A stretch of 52,093 nt of DNA from Pseudomonas fluorescens. GTDB taxonomy: Bacteria; Pseudomonadota; Gammaproteobacteria; Pseudomonadales; Pseudomonadaceae. Positions 1 through 8,471 of the stretch are shown in pieces. Numbering within the stretch: the first letter of the stretch is position 1; every line of letters starts with the position of its first letter. Below the pieces are notes generated by a model. The model searched no databases and was not told the origin of the DNA. It worked only from the letters and a program-made list of their open reading frames with translations. The stretch spans positions 222 through 52,314 of the forward strand of contig NZ_LACH01000015.1 of assembly GCF_000968015.1 (NCBI RefSeq), given 5' to 3'. The position numbers were made by a program, and so were the translations under genes.

Positions 1-116
1 GGCACCGAACGAAAGGGGCAAAAGCGCTTTGGTTACTTTCGCGCTTTTCGAAAGTGACTCGCTGTAAGAGCGAAACCGTCAGCCGCCATCACCGCAGAAA
101 CGGATATGCCCCCCAA
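1..116 (+). repeat. Dispersed Pseudomonas intergenic repeat, left copy
   Basis: This stretch contains a block (62-108) that reappears in inverted orientation at the right edge (52047-52093), with 40 of 47 positions identical by hand alignment. It resembles a sequence often seen between Pseudomonas genes (my recollection, not searched). No coding start or ribosome-binding site is visible. Bases 117-296 hold no recognisable gene and probably carry the promoter of the diguanylate cyclase that follows. Confidence 0.6.
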
Positions 117-296
117 CCTTAAGTGAACAGCATTACGCCGTTCGTCGAGACAGCCGAGCGAATACTTCTCGCGTAGATCAACCTATCGGGTGTTTGATGA
201 GGCATAGTCGCCTGGCACCAGGCGGCTCATACCCGTCAGGGGGCAGAAAAGGGCGAACGGGAAGATTCGCCCTGTGATCAGGATTCAGGGAGCGTC

Positions 297-1874
297 ATGG
301 GTCATCCATCCGTTAACGATCGAATTGAACACTCCCGCCATGGCGTGCCTTGGGTCTTCGAGCAAGCCGGGGCAACTCTCAAGGTTCGCTCTGCGGTGAT
401 TCTGCTGGTCGCGGTGTGCCTCTCCATGTCGGTTATCGTGATTTGGGAAGCCTGGAACTCGCGCCAGTACCATCTGCAAGACAAAGAAGTGGCGATGTCC
501 AACCTTGCCCAGACCCTGGCCTCGCAAGCGCAGGCGTCGATCAAGCAAGCCGATACGCTGCTGTTTACCCTGGTGGACCGCCTCGAAAACGACGGCATCG
601 ATCAGGCCCGGGTACCCCGGTTGGAGCGTTTGCTCAGTGCCCAGCGCAGTGAGCTGAGCCAGCTCCATGGACTGTTTGTTTATGACGAAAAAGGGCGCTG
701 GATTGCCAACTCCAACCACGTCGCCCTGCCCGATGCCAACAATTCCGACCGCGAATATTTCATTTTCCATCGTGATCATCCCGATCGTGGGCCTCACATT
801 GGCCCGTCGATCAAGAGCCGTTCGAGCGGTGAATGGGTCATGACGGTTTCCCGCCGGATCAATCATCCGGATGGCAGCTTTGCCGGCGTGGCGCTGGCAA
901 GCCTCTATCTCAGCCACTTCCTTGCGCTCTACGACAGCATCGACATGGGGCATAACGGTGTGATCAATCTGATCGCCGACAACGCCACCATCGTCGTTCG
1001 CCGGCCGTTCAAAGAATCTGAAGTCGGCATCAGCGTCGCCAAGGGGCCGCTGTTCACGCAACTGTTGCCCAAGGGCAATTCGGGCACGGCAACGGTCCCC
1101 TCCTATGTGGATGGCGTCGAGCGGGTGGTCGGTTTTCGCAGGGTCGACGGTTATCCGCTGATCATCTTTGCGGCGCTGAATAAAGATGAGGCCCTGGCCG
1201 ACTGGCGTCAGGAGGTACTGCTGAGTGCCGGGATCGTCTCGTTATTCCTGGGGTTTCTGGGCGTCCTTGGTTATCGCCTCATTCGCCTCATGAAGCAGCA
1301 GAATCACGTGCAGGGTGTATTGCTGGATGCGCAGGAAAAACTCATCGAGGTCAATCGCAGTCTAGAGTTGCTGGCGCTGGAGGATGCGCTGACCGGGCTG
1401 TCCAACCGGCGTCAGTTCGATTTGTTCATCCTCGCCGAAATGGGCCGCGCCAGGCGCAACCAGACCCACCTCGCGCTGCTGATGATCGATGTCGATCACT
1501 TCAAGAGCTTCAACGATCTTTACGGCCATGTGGCCGGCGATGAGTGTTTACGCGACATCAGCACCATCATCAGGGACAACATCAAGCGTCCCGGTGACCT
1601 GGCTGCCCGCTATGGCGGCGAAGAGTTTGCAGTGGTGCTGCCCGGGACCGACTACGTGGGAGCGTTTCTGGTGGCGGAAAACATCCGCCGAGCGGTTCAG
1701 CTGGCCGGCATCGAGCACAGTGAAGGGGCTGAAGGTACGGTGACGGTCAGCCTGGGGGTCGCCGCGTACGATCCGGCGTCACAAGCCCAGCCCAGTGACC
1801 TGGTGGCTGCGGCCGACAAGGCACTGTACGTGGCCAAGGCCAGCGGTCGGAACATGAGCGTCATTGCCAACTGA
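297..1874 (+). CDS. Membrane diguanylate cyclase with periplasmic Cache sensor
   Basis: This 525-residue protein should make cyclic di-GMP from two GTP in response to an extracytoplasmic signal. Seen: a transmembrane helix at about residues 30-50, an extracytoplasmic region at about 55-300 with dCache-like character, a second helix at about 305-327, then a C-terminal GGDEF domain. The active-site loop reads GGEEF (about 440-444), and an RPGD inhibitory site lies five residues before it, so both catalysis and product inhibition look intact. The ATG at 297 leaves about 30 residues before the first helix; a slightly later start is possible. It is transcribed alone and converges on the LysR gene, 2 bp away. 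The ligand cannot be read from the sequence. Confidence 0.9.
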   Translation: MGHPSVNDRIEHSRHGVPWVFEQAGATLKVRSAVILLVAVCLSMSVIVIWEAWNSRQYHLQDKEVAMSNLAQTLASQAQASIKQADTLLFTLVDRLENDGIDQARVPRLERLLSAQRSELSQLHGLFVYDEKGRWIANSNHVALPDANNSDREYFIFHRDHPDRGPHIGPSIKSRSSGEWVMTVSRRINHPDGSFAGVALASLYLSHFLALYDSIDMGHNGVINLIADNATIVVRRPFKESEVGISVAKGPLFTQLLPKGNSGTATVPSYVDGVERVVGFRRVDGYPLIIFAALNKDEALADWRQEVLLSAGIVSLFLGFLGVLGYRLIRLMKQQNHVQGVLLDAQEKLIEVNRSLELLALEDALTGLSNRRQFDLFILAEMGRARRNQTHLALLMIDVDHFKSFNDLYGHVAGDECLRDISTIIRDNIKRPGDLAARYGGEEFAVVLPGTDYVGAFLVAENIRRAVQLAGIEHSEGAEGTVTVSLGVAAYDPASQAQPSDLVAAADKALYVAKASGRNMSVIAN

Positions 1875-1876
1875 AT

Positions 1877-2794
1877 TCAAACAAACCGGTCACTGCCTTG
1901 AACCAGTTTGGTGGACAGGTACGATTGCTTGAGTTTTTCCAGCCACCAGCCCAGGGCGCGGCCGTCATGATCGCCACGCCAGCCGGCATATAAAATATTC
2001 GGCTCGCGCGGATCGGCCATCTGTTTTTCAACCAGCGTGCCGTTTTTCAGTAGCGAGCCGACCCGGTGCTTCGGCAACCAACCCACGCCCAACCCGTCGC
2101 ACTGGGCGAGGATCTTGGCGCGCATGGTCGGCACGGCGAGCACCGGTTGGCCGCCGGAGACGCCGTAAGTGCTGCCCTCGGTCGCTCTGGACGAATCGGC
2201 CACGACAATCGCCCGATGCTGCGCAACCATGGCGCGTGAAATTGGCTCCTGGGCCTTTGCCAGCGAATGCTTGGGCGACACCGCGAACACCCATTCCATT
2301 TCCCCCAGTTGCATCCAGCGCAAGGAGGGGATGGCCGGTGGCTCGTTGGTGGCGCCGATGATCAAGTCTGCGCGGCCTTCACGCAGGGCTTCCCAAACAC
2401 CTTTGAGGACTTCCTGAGTGATGCGCAACGGCACGCCGGACTCCAGCGCATCGAACTCGTGAATCACCGGGATCAACGCTTCGAATTCGAGCAACTCATC
2501 GGTGACGATCCATAGCCGGCTCTCCCAGCCATTGGCCACTTGCTGCACCCGCTGGGTCAGCCGCGAGACGTCTTGCATCAGTCGCGCCGCCTCGTTCACC
2601 AGCAATTCACCTGCCGGGGTCAGCTGCAAGCGGTAGCGACGACGGTCGAACAGCAAGGCATCAAAGCGTTCCTCCAGTTGCCGCGCCGCGTAGGACACCG
2701 TCGAGGGCGCCTTGCCCAAGTGGGCTGCGGCCCGCGACAGGCTGCCGGTTTCGCGGATGGCTTCCAGCAAGGTCAGATCTTCAATCGATAACAT
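1877..2794 (-). CDS. LysR-family transcriptional regulator
   Basis: A 305-residue LysR-type regulator. Residues 1-60 form the winged helix-turn-helix, with the typical SLSRAAAHLGKAPSTVSYAA recognition region; the rest is a periplasmic-binding-protein-like effector domain beginning near residue 90. LysR proteins usually control a divergent or neighbouring gene. Here the upstream neighbours (DUF2784 and a DapA-like aldolase) lie on the same strand, so the target is not obvious from layout. The stop is 2 bp from the convergent diguanylate cyclase stop. Family assignment is secure; effector and targets are unknown. Confidence 0.88.
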   Translation of the reverse strand: MLSIEDLTLLEAIRETGSLSRAAAHLGKAPSTVSYAARQLEERFDALLFDRRRYRLQLTPAGELLVNEAARLMQDVSRLTQRVQQVANGWESRLWIVTDELLEFEALIPVIHEFDALESGVPLRITQEVLKGVWEALREGRADLIIGATNEPPAIPSLRWMQLGEMEWVFAVSPKHSLAKAQEPISRAMVAQHRAIVVADSSRATEGSTYGVSGGQPVLAVPTMRAKILAQCDGLGVGWLPKHRVGSLLKNGTLVEKQMADPREPNILYAGWRGDHDGRALGWWLEKLKQSYLSTKLVQGSDRFV

Positions 2795-2820
2795 GGGCAG
2801 AGTCCTTGAACGAACAAGAT

Positions 2821-2850
2821 CAAAAGATCGCAGCCTCCGGCAGCTCCTAC
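2821..2850. repeat. Single REP element (GTAGGAGC family)
   Basis: On the minus strand it reads GTAGGAGCTGCCGGAGGCTG followed by CGATCTTTTG, the canonical core. Its first bases supply the TAG stop codon of the DUF2784 gene. It forms a short hairpin. Confidence 0.8.
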
Positions 2851-3221
2851 GCGCCCGTTGGGCGCTGCCACAGCCTGATCAACCGAAGGTAGACCAGTAC
2901 GTTGATCGCCAGCACCACGCTGCCCAGTCCCAGTTGAATTGCCGGTGTCAGGCCCGCCGGGTAAATGACCGGCCACACGTAATGTTCGATGAAGCCGCCG
3001 CTATAACCGGTTTGCCCGGCCGCGTCGCGCATGAGGTTTTCCCACTGCGTCAGCGGGCAGGTCAGGTGGAAGACCTCCACCGACACGCCCCACACAGCCG
3101 CAGGCAGGTGCCACCAGATCAGGGGGCGCCATTTGAGCACCAGCAGCCCGCCGAACAGCACGAACAGAATGAACAACAGGTGGAACAGGACCAGCCCGTC
3201 GGCGGCGATTCGATAAAGCAT
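2847..3221 (-). CDS. DUF2784 family small membrane protein
   Basis: This 124-residue protein has three or four predicted membrane helices (about 8-27, 34-50, 85-100 and 100-115) and conserved family features such as WWHLPAAVWGVSVEVFHLTCPLT near its middle and GFIEHYVWPVIYP. DUF2784 proteins are small inner-membrane proteins of unknown function. It lies 60 bp downstream of the DapA-like gene and could be cotranscribed with it. Its TAG stop codon falls inside a REP element, so the last residues may have been created when the REP arrived. Function unknown. Confidence 0.8.
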   Translation of the reverse strand: MLYRIAADGLVLFHLLFILFVLFGGLLVLKWRPLIWWHLPAAVWGVSVEVFHLTCPLTQWENLMRDAAGQTGYSGGFIEHYVWPVIYPAGLTPAIQLGLGSVVLAINVLVYLRLIRLWQRPTGA

Positions 3222-3281
3222 GTCGACTCCCTGACGCGTTATGCGAATGGCTCCATGGTACTCGGGCTGGTTGCTGGCGCT

Positions 3282-4157
3282 CTATCGATTGTTGCTGTCC
3301 AGCGCCGTCAGCACTTCCTTCAGACGCACCGCCATGGCTTCGCTGCTGCGTAGCATCGGCGCGCGCAGTTCGTCGTCGATCAAGCCTTCAAGGGCCAGGG
3401 CGGTTTTCACCGGGGCGGGATTGGGCTCCATGAACAGGCTGTGAATCAGCGGCAGCAGTTGGAAGAATGTCGCTCGACCCGCCGCTAACCGGTTGTCGCG
3501 GACCTGTTGATACAACGCCACGAACAACTCGGGATGAACATGCGCCGACGCGGCAATCGCGCCTTTGGCACCCAGACACAAGGCGCTGAAGATCTGGTTA
3601 TCTTCGCCGCACAGCACGTCGACCTTGCCACTGCCGAGCAGCGCCAGGGTGTTGGCCTGATTGCCGCCGCAATCCTTGATCGCGACGATTCGCTCATGGG
3701 CGACGATGTTGAGCAGGGTCGCCTGCTCGAACGCCACGCCGGTGCGGTAAGGGATGTCGTAAAGAATGAGCGGAACGCTGGAGGCATCGGCGACGGTTTT
3801 GTAAAACGCTTCGAGGCCAGCCTGGGAAGGGCGGATGTAATACGGCGGCGGTACCAGCAAACCGGCCAGTGGACGTTTCAGGATTTCGCTCTGAAATTGC
3901 AGCAGTTCGGTCATATTGTTGCCGGCCAGGCCCATGACCACCCGTTCCGCCGGCACCTGCGCCAGCACTGCATCGAGTACCGCCAGTTGCTCGTGTTTGC
4001 TCAGTGCCGCCGCTTCCGCCGTGGTGCCGCAGACCACAACGCCATCGACGCCTTTTTCCAGCAGATGATTGACCAGCCGGTGCAAGCCGACGAAATCGAT
4101 TGCACCGTTGCGAAACGGTGTAACGAGAGGGACCCAGATACCTTGAAACGATGACAT
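3282..4157 (-). CDS. DapA-family (dihydrodipicolinate synthase-like) aldolase
   Basis: A 291-residue class I aldolase of the DHDPS/N-acetylneuraminate lyase superfamily. Seen: the GTTAE motif at 44-48 (canonical DapA has GTTGE), Tyr133 in LILYDIP, and the Schiff-base Lys161 in VAIKDCGGN. The fold and catalysis are therefore intact: pyruvate would form an imine with Lys161 and add to an aldehyde. The housekeeping dapA of Pseudomonas normally sits elsewhere, so this may be a paralogue acting on a sugar acid or hydroxyproline-type substrate; that is inference. It is followed by DUF2784 on the same strand. It could also be an active lysine-pathway enzyme. Confidence 0.85.
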   Translation of the reverse strand: MSSFQGIWVPLVTPFRNGAIDFVGLHRLVNHLLEKGVDGVVVCGTTAEAAALSKHEQLAVLDAVLAQVPAERVVMGLAGNNMTELLQFQSEILKRPLAGLLVPPPYYIRPSQAGLEAFYKTVADASSVPLILYDIPYRTGVAFEQATLLNIVAHERIVAIKDCGGNQANTLALLGSGKVDVLCGEDNQIFSALCLGAKGAIAASAHVHPELFVALYQQVRDNRLAAGRATFFQLLPLIHSLFMEPNPAPVKTALALEGLIDDELRAPMLRSSEAMAVRLKEVLTALDSNNR

Positions 4158-4242
4158 GCACTTACTCCTGATGGTTGACCGATTTCGTCACCGTCAGAAG
4201 CGTAGAAGGCAGAAAGCAAGGGAGGGTGTCCGTCGCGCTCAA

Positions 4243-4269
4243 TGTCCTGTCAGCTCATCTGACGGGACA
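4243..4269. terminator. Hairpin downstream of PAS-GGDEF gene
   Basis: Two 11-base arms with one wobble pair enclose a 5-base loop (4254-4258). No T tract follows, so it could be a processing site, a weak terminator, or part of the DapA-like gene's leader. The rest of 4158-4439 shows no supported gene. Confidence 0.35.
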
Positions 4270-4439
4270 GCGCGCCCCGGTCACATGAGCGACTGTTTCT
4301 TCGATTTGAGGGCGTGCGCAACGCAACCTTGCGCCTTGGCATTCAAGCCAATGACGACAGTGTTGAGGTTGAAGGTTGCGGACATACTTGCTTACACCCT
4401 GAATGAGGCGCTCAGTTTTAAAAGCCGGCGCGATTTTTG

Positions 4440-5375
4440 TCAATCGCGAAAATCAGCGAACTCCGCACGCATTCTGCCGTTGTGCTTGGCCTTGTAGAGC
4501 AATTTGTCGACCTGTTCGACGAATTCCAGCGCGCTCGCGTGCAGCGGTGCAGTCGTGGTGCCGACCCCCAGGCTCAGGCTCAGCAGCTGAGATACCGCGG
4601 AAAATTCGTGGGGGATTTGCTGTTGGCGAATCAGGTGCAGGCATTTGTTCGCCACCAGCCTTGCGGATTCGGCATCGGTTTCCGGCAGCAGCCAGACAAA
4701 CTCTTCACCGCCGATCCGCGCGATGAAATCCCGTGGCCGGTTGGCGGCCAGGGACAAGGTCTGAGCGACGCGCCGCAAGCATTCGTCACCCTTGATGTGC
4801 CCGTAGTGGTCGTTGAATTGTTTGAAGTAATCAATATCCAGGATCAGCAGCGACAGCGCCGATCCCGTGCGTTGAGCGCTGCTCCATTCCCGCTCCAGCA
4901 CGGTGTCGAACATGCGTCGGTTGGCGATGCCGGTCAGCCCGTCCTGGAATGAATATTCTTCGAGTTGCTTTTGCAGGCGACTCAGGTGTTCCTCGGTTTT
5001 CTTGCGCTCACTGATGTCGAACATGAAGCCCACCAGCGCTTCCACTTCACCGTCCTTGCGCACCACGTGCACCACATCGCGAATCCACACGTAATCGCCG
5101 TTGTGGGTGAGTGCCCGATAATCCGCCTCGTGATCCACACCAGCTCGCGATTGCGACACGCAGAACTCCACCACGTAGTCGCGATCATCCGGGTGCATGC
5201 GCTCGACCCAGTCATTGACCCCCACCCAACTGTCCTGTTTCCAGCCCAGCAAACGCTCGATCTGTGGACCGATGTAGCTGAAGGTCATGGTCTTCCAGTC
5301 GATCCGCCATGGGATTGCTTTGGTCGACTCGAGCAGGGTTTTGTAGACGTCGCTGTCGGTTTCGAGTGAACTCAT
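4440..5375 (-). CDS. PAS-GGDEF diguanylate cyclase
   Basis: A 311-residue soluble diguanylate cyclase. Residues 1-130 form a PAS domain of the PAS_3 type (IERLLGWKQDSWVGVNDWVE and RDVVHVVRKDGEVEALVGF) with its PAC tail, then a short coiled linker (about 130-145), then a GGDEF domain. The active loop is GGEEF at about 222-226, with an intact RPRD inhibitory site five residues upstream. No membrane helix is present, so sensing is cytoplasmic. The gene is monocistronic on the minus strand, between the DapA-like and azlC genes. The signal bound by the PAS domain is unknown. Confidence 0.88.
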   Translation of the reverse strand: MSSLETDSDVYKTLLESTKAIPWRIDWKTMTFSYIGPQIERLLGWKQDSWVGVNDWVERMHPDDRDYVVEFCVSQSRAGVDHEADYRALTHNGDYVWIRDVVHVVRKDGEVEALVGFMFDISERKKTEEHLSRLQKQLEEYSFQDGLTGIANRRMFDTVLEREWSSAQRTGSALSLLILDIDYFKQFNDHYGHIKGDECLRRVAQTLSLAANRPRDFIARIGGEEFVWLLPETDAESARLVANKCLHLIRQQQIPHEFSAVSQLLSLSLGVGTTTAPLHASALEFVEQVDKLLYKAKHNGRMRAEFADFRD

Positions 5376-5463
5376 GAAGGGCCAGGCCTCAAGGAAAAAT
5401 GCAGCGCCATCATGTTGCTACTACTGTAGTGAATCAAGCGTGTAGCCGATGAGTGGAACAAGT

Positions 5464-5489
5464 TTCGCGGCACAAGTTCGCGGCACAAG
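5464..5489. repeat. Perfect 13-bp tandem duplication
   Basis: The unit TTCGCGGCACAAG occurs twice head to tail between the PAS-GGDEF and azlC genes. It lies in the leader or promoter of azlC and probably arose by slippage. Confidence 0.8.
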
Positions 5490-5562
5490 TGCGCAAGATT
5501 GTTCAAGCCTTCGGCCATGACTGCTGGCACAGTCTGAGGTCTTTCCCTGGTTGTAGAGCGTT

Positions 5563-6261
5563 ATGTCCAATTCACTCATGCCGCGCAGTGCCTTTCTTCG
5601 CGGCGCTGCGGCGATCATGCCGTTGTCCCTGGCCACCGCGCCCTGGGGACTGCTGGCCGGCTCCATGGCCATCGAGGCCAATCTCACGCCCCTGCAAGGC
5701 CAGGGGTTGTCGAGCATCGTGTTTGCCGGGGCGGCGCAACTGGTGGCGATCGGCATGCTCAAGGGCGGTGCCGGGATCTTTTCGATTTTGCTGACCACGT
5801 TGCTGCTGACCTCCCAGCACTTGCTCTACGGCATGAGCATGCGTTCGGTGATTTCGCCGTTGCCGGGTCGCTGGCGTGTGGGGTTGGGCTTTTTGCTCAC
5901 CGATGAGCTGTTCGCCCTGACCAGTGCGCATGACAAACAACAGTTCAACCGCTGGTACGCATTGGGTGTCGGCCTGACGTTTTACATCGCCTGGAACCTC
6001 TTCACCCTGGCCGGCATCGTGCTGGGCAGCAGCATTCCAGGGCTGGAACATCTGGGACTGGACTTCTCCATCGCGGCAACCTTTATCGCCCTGATCACCC
6101 CGGTGGTGCGGAACGTGCCGACCGTGGTGTGCGTAGCGGTGTCGTTGTTCTGCTCGGTGCTGTTCAGCTACTGGCAATGGGGCTCGGCGCTGGTACTGTC
6201 GGGGTTGGCGGGGATGACCGCAGGCTTTATCTGCAACAAATTCTACGGTGGACGCACATGA
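5563..6261 (+). CDS. azlC: AzlC-type branched-chain amino acid exporter, large subunit
   Basis: A 232-residue polytopic membrane protein with AzlC hallmarks: the PLSLATAPWGLLAGSMA segment near the N-terminus, HLLYGMSMR near residue 86, and LTDELFAL near residue 108. AzlC with its small partner AzlD exports branched-chain amino acids or analogues across the inner membrane. The stop TGA overlaps the ATG of the next gene (ATGATGG), so the two are translationally coupled. A GAG lies five bases before the chosen ATG. Substrate is inferred from the family only. Confidence 0.88.
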   Translation: MSNSLMPRSAFLRGAAAIMPLSLATAPWGLLAGSMAIEANLTPLQGQGLSSIVFAGAAQLVAIGMLKGGAGIFSILLTTLLLTSQHLLYGMSMRSVISPLPGRWRVGLGFLLTDELFALTSAHDKQQFNRWYALGVGLTFYIAWNLFTLAGIVLGSSIPGLEHLGLDFSIAATFIALITPVVRNVPTVVCVAVSLFCSVLFSYWQWGSALVLSGLAGMTAGFICNKFYGGRT

Positions 6262-6572
6262 TGGTCTGGGCGGTTATTTTTGGCATGGGGCTATTGGTGT
6301 TCCTCAACCGCTATGTGTTTCTGGAGCCGCGGCTGCCCGTGCGCTTGAGCAGCAATGCGCGGCAGTTCCTGGGTTTTGCGGTGCCGGGCATGCTGACGGC
6401 GATCTGCGGGCCGATCGTGTTCATGCCGGACAAGCAGCTGAATCTGCAGTGGGACAATCCATACCTGATCAGTTCGCTGGTGGCGGTGGGGCTGGTGCTT
6501 TACACCCGCAACACCTTGCTCAGCATGTTGTTGAGCATGGGGTTCTTCTTTTTGCTGCGTTGGTGGCTCTAA
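6258..6572 (+). CDS. azlD: AzlD-type branched-chain amino acid exporter, small subunit
   Basis: A 104-residue hydrophobic protein with about four helices, starting MMVWAVIFGMGLLVFLNRY. The start at 6258 is chosen because it overlaps the azlC stop by 4 bp (ATGA); the frame is open further upstream, but that part lies inside azlC. A second ATG at 6261 is equally possible. AzlD is the obligate small partner of AzlC. No regulator gene is adjacent. Confidence 0.87.
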   Translation: MMVWAVIFGMGLLVFLNRYVFLEPRLPVRLSSNARQFLGFAVPGMLTAICGPIVFMPDKQLNLQWDNPYLISSLVAVGLVLYTRNTLLSMLLSMGFFFLLRWWL

Positions 6573-6632
6573 GTCGTTCCCGTCGAAACTGTTCTACGCT
6601 TAAAGGGGACCCCTACAGGAAGAGAGGTGAGC

Positions 6633-6791
6633 ATGGCTAATGATCCAAAGCGTCCGGACCCGGATGAAGAGCTGGATGAACCCACGGAAGAGGAAATCGA
6701 GCGGCAGAGGCGTTCGACGCCGGACTGGAAGCACCCCGACGACGGTAAAGAGCTGTCAGATCGCGACCAGGAGCGTCCGCTGAAGCCTTGA
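6633..6791 (+). CDS. Small acidic hypothetical protein, 52 residues
   Basis: This short gene begins MANDPKRPDPDEELDEPTEE and ends with a basic tail (QERPLKP). The protein is highly charged, rich in Asp, Glu, Pro and Arg, has no membrane segment, and is probably disordered. Support for a real gene: a purine-rich AGGAAGAGAGG ribosome-binding region just upstream, Pseudomonas-like codon use, and a strong intrinsic terminator 20 bp after the stop. It lies 60 bp after azlD. The function is unknown and I do not recognise a family. Confidence 0.7.
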   Translation: MANDPKRPDPDEELDEPTEEEIERQRRSTPDWKHPDDGKELSDRDQERPLKP

Positions 6792-6810
6792 CCGATCTGC
6801 ATATACAAAA

Positions 6811-6837
6811 AAGCCCCGCTATCAAAGCGGGGCTTTT
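6811..6837 (+). terminator. Intrinsic terminator after the small acidic protein
   Basis: An AAGCCCCGCT / AGCGGGGCTT stem with a 5-6 base loop is followed by TTTT and preceded by an A run. It could act in both directions, also ending the minus-strand gene at 6856. Confidence 0.85.
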
Positions 6838-6855
6838 CGTTGGGCGATTATTAAA

Positions 6856-7083
6856 TCAGATCGCTTCATTCCAGCGAATGTGCGTAATGCCTAATTGCTG
6901 CGCTTCGATGCGCGCGGTTTCGAGGTTGGCGTGTGCGGCGATTTGACGATCAGAGTCGGGATAAGCATGGGCGGACGCCGAATGTATTGCCTCCACATCC
7001 GAGAACTGTTCAGCCAGTTTGAAAAAGTGCTGACGAACGCCGTCGAACATATAGTGCACAGCATAGGGGACGAGTTTGCTCAT
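6856..7083 (-). CDS. Short conserved hypothetical protein (75 aa)
   Basis: The protein begins MSKLVPYAVHYMFDGVRQHF. The start at 7083 is strongly supported by an AAGGAGG ribosome-binding site five bases upstream (7089-7095), although the frame is open for 30 more codons. It is a small soluble alpha/beta-type sequence without signal peptide or helices. It may belong to a Pseudomonas-restricted DUF6555-like family; that name is from memory and uncertain. The gene ends at the shared terminator with the small acidic gene. Function unknown. Confidence 0.72.
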   Translation of the reverse strand: MSKLVPYAVHYMFDGVRQHFFKLAEQFSDVEAIHSASAHAYPDSDRQIAAHANLETARIEAQQLGITHIRWNEAI

Positions 7084-7174
7084 ATATTCCTCCTTGGGCC
7101 GAGCCTCAGTTATTGAGAGTGGTTTGATGTCGGGTTCGTTCAGTTCGTTGACTGAATGAACCCGGCCCATCAAC

Positions 7175-7462
7175 TCAAACGTCTTCCAGCGGCAGAAAAT
7201 CGGGGTGGGAGGCCCGATAACCCAAGGTCTTGTCGATCCAGGCGTTCAGCTCGTTGACCATGACCGGAGGTTTGCCTGGATAGCGTTCGAGGGTTGTACG
7301 CAGGAGGTTGCCGATAGTGGCAATTGAATGCAGGTTGCGGGTCGTTATGTATTGCCCGATAAAACAGTCGAGTGGGTAATGTTCTGTCTTCGAAAGATAA
7401 ACACACGCCAGACTATCGACTTGATTAATTGTGAAATCGTCGCGCAATTTAATTCTCTGCAA
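7175..7462 (-). CDS. Conserved hypothetical protein ending LPLEDV (about 95 aa)
   Basis: This small soluble protein has the pattern LACVYLSKTEHYPLDCFIGQ, then LLRTTLERYPGKPPVMVNEL, then NAWIDKTLGYRASHPDFLPL. No ATG is available upstream of the conserved part. The start is either TTG at 7462 or TTG at 7447; the latter has AGAGA six bases before it. The sequence looks like a conserved Pseudomonas accessory protein but I do not recognise a characterised family. Upstream 7463-7711 is unusually AT-rich for this genome and holds no supported gene. Confidence 0.55.
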   Translation of the reverse strand: MQRIKLRDDFTINQVDSLACVYLSKTEHYPLDCFIGQYITTRNLHSIATIGNLLRTTLERYPGKPPVMVNELNAWIDKTLGYRASHPDFLPLEDV

Positions 7463-7711
7463 GCTTGTTGTTGTAAGGATTTCCTTGGTTTATTGACTCT
7501 TTGGTCAATGGCGGGGTGCCGAAGGGAACGCGGCGCGCATGCTATCCATAGTTATTCTAAATGTATCGAAGTGTCGGACCGGCGGTTGCTCGATTAAATC
7601 ACAAATAAAAGCAAAGTGTTTCCTGAGTGAAACAACCTGTGTAACGTTCAAGCGATCAATATGTATATATAACTGTTGTTTATTTCTGCCTATATGTCTG
7701 TATCGATACGT

Positions 7712-8392
7712 TTATGGCATTTCATCAATCAGTGCAGCGCCTTGATTTCTTGAATTGCCCACTGCTCTGTCCACTTTGTACCACTCGAAAACCTCGCTGA
7801 CTTCACCCTGCAACAGCGTCATCTGCTCGGCGCGTTCTCTGGGGGTGGCCGGGTCAAGCCATTCCCGCGCCAGCAGCGCAGACAACACCACGGGGCGCCG
7901 GTCATGGATGTCGAGCATGCCGCCCGCACTGTCGGCGGTGATGATCACAAAACCGTCGTCGGCCCCCGGCTCACCACCCGGGCCGGGAAACTGCCCGATC
8001 GCCGCGCACAAAATCGGCGCCCGGTCCCGTCGGCGGATGAGCCACGGTTGCCTCGTCGAATCCCCGGCGTCGACCCATTCGAACCAGTTGTCGATCGGCA
8101 CAATCGCGCGGTGCGGCCAGATCGCCCGGAAGAACGGGCCGTGGGCGACTTTTTCGACCCGTGCATTGATCGGTGCCGCCCGATCCTTCGCCCAATGCGG
8201 CCGCCATCCCCAGCGCTGAAAAGCGGCGTGCAGGCCATTACTCTCCAGATGCAGGAGGGCGAGTTGCGTGGTGGGCGCCGCGTTGTAGCGGGCCAACGGT
8301 TCATCACCGACGTGGTTGATCAACGCGTCGGGGATGCTCAGCACGGCGACAAAGTCGTGAATGCCACGGTACTGCGACAGGCGTCCGCACAT
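7712..8392 (-). CDS. SRAP domain protein (HMCES/YedK-like abasic-site peptidase)
   Basis: A 226-residue SOS-response-associated-peptidase family protein. After removal of Met1, the catalytic Cys2 (MCGRLSQY) forms a thiazolidine DNA-protein crosslink with abasic sites in single-stranded DNA. Other family residues are present: RYNAAPTT near 40, the FEWV glutamate near 105, and the IHDRRPVVL histidine near 162. It protects replication-fork abasic sites. No LexA box was identified. It is monocistronic on the minus strand. Confidence 0.9.
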   Translation of the reverse strand: MCGRLSQYRGIHDFVAVLSIPDALINHVGDEPLARYNAAPTTQLALLHLESNGLHAAFQRWGWRPHWAKDRAAPINARVEKVAHGPFFRAIWPHRAIVPIDNWFEWVDAGDSTRQPWLIRRRDRAPILCAAIGQFPGPGGEPGADDGFVIITADSAGGMLDIHDRRPVVLSALLAREWLDPATPRERAEQMTLLQGEVSEVFEWYKVDRAVGNSRNQGAALIDEMP

Positions 8393-8400
8393 AGGCTGAT

Positions 8401-8446
8401 GCTCCGATTGAAGCGCTCTGATTGAAGAGCTCCGATTGAAGAGCGC
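8401..8446. repeat. Three tandem 14-bp repeats
   Basis: The unit GCTCYGATTGAAGM occurs at 8401-8414, 8415-8428 and 8429-8442, with only two variant positions, just upstream of the SRAP gene. The rest of the 325-bp gap 8393-8717 holds a possible gene remnant (8472-8576, minus strand), the leader of the next gene and nothing else recognised. Confidence 0.8.
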
Positions 8447-8471
8447 TGGCTGGAGATTTCAGCTTAGTTGC

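Noticed and set aside
4255..4443. A 62-codon minus-strand frame between the DapA-like and PAS-GGDEF genes
   Set aside because: It begins only with TTG, has no ribosome-binding site and includes the hairpin at 4243-4269; composition does not look coding.
5421..5798. A 125-codon minus-strand frame overlapping the azlC start
   Set aside because: It covers the well-supported N-terminus of AzlC and shows no family features.
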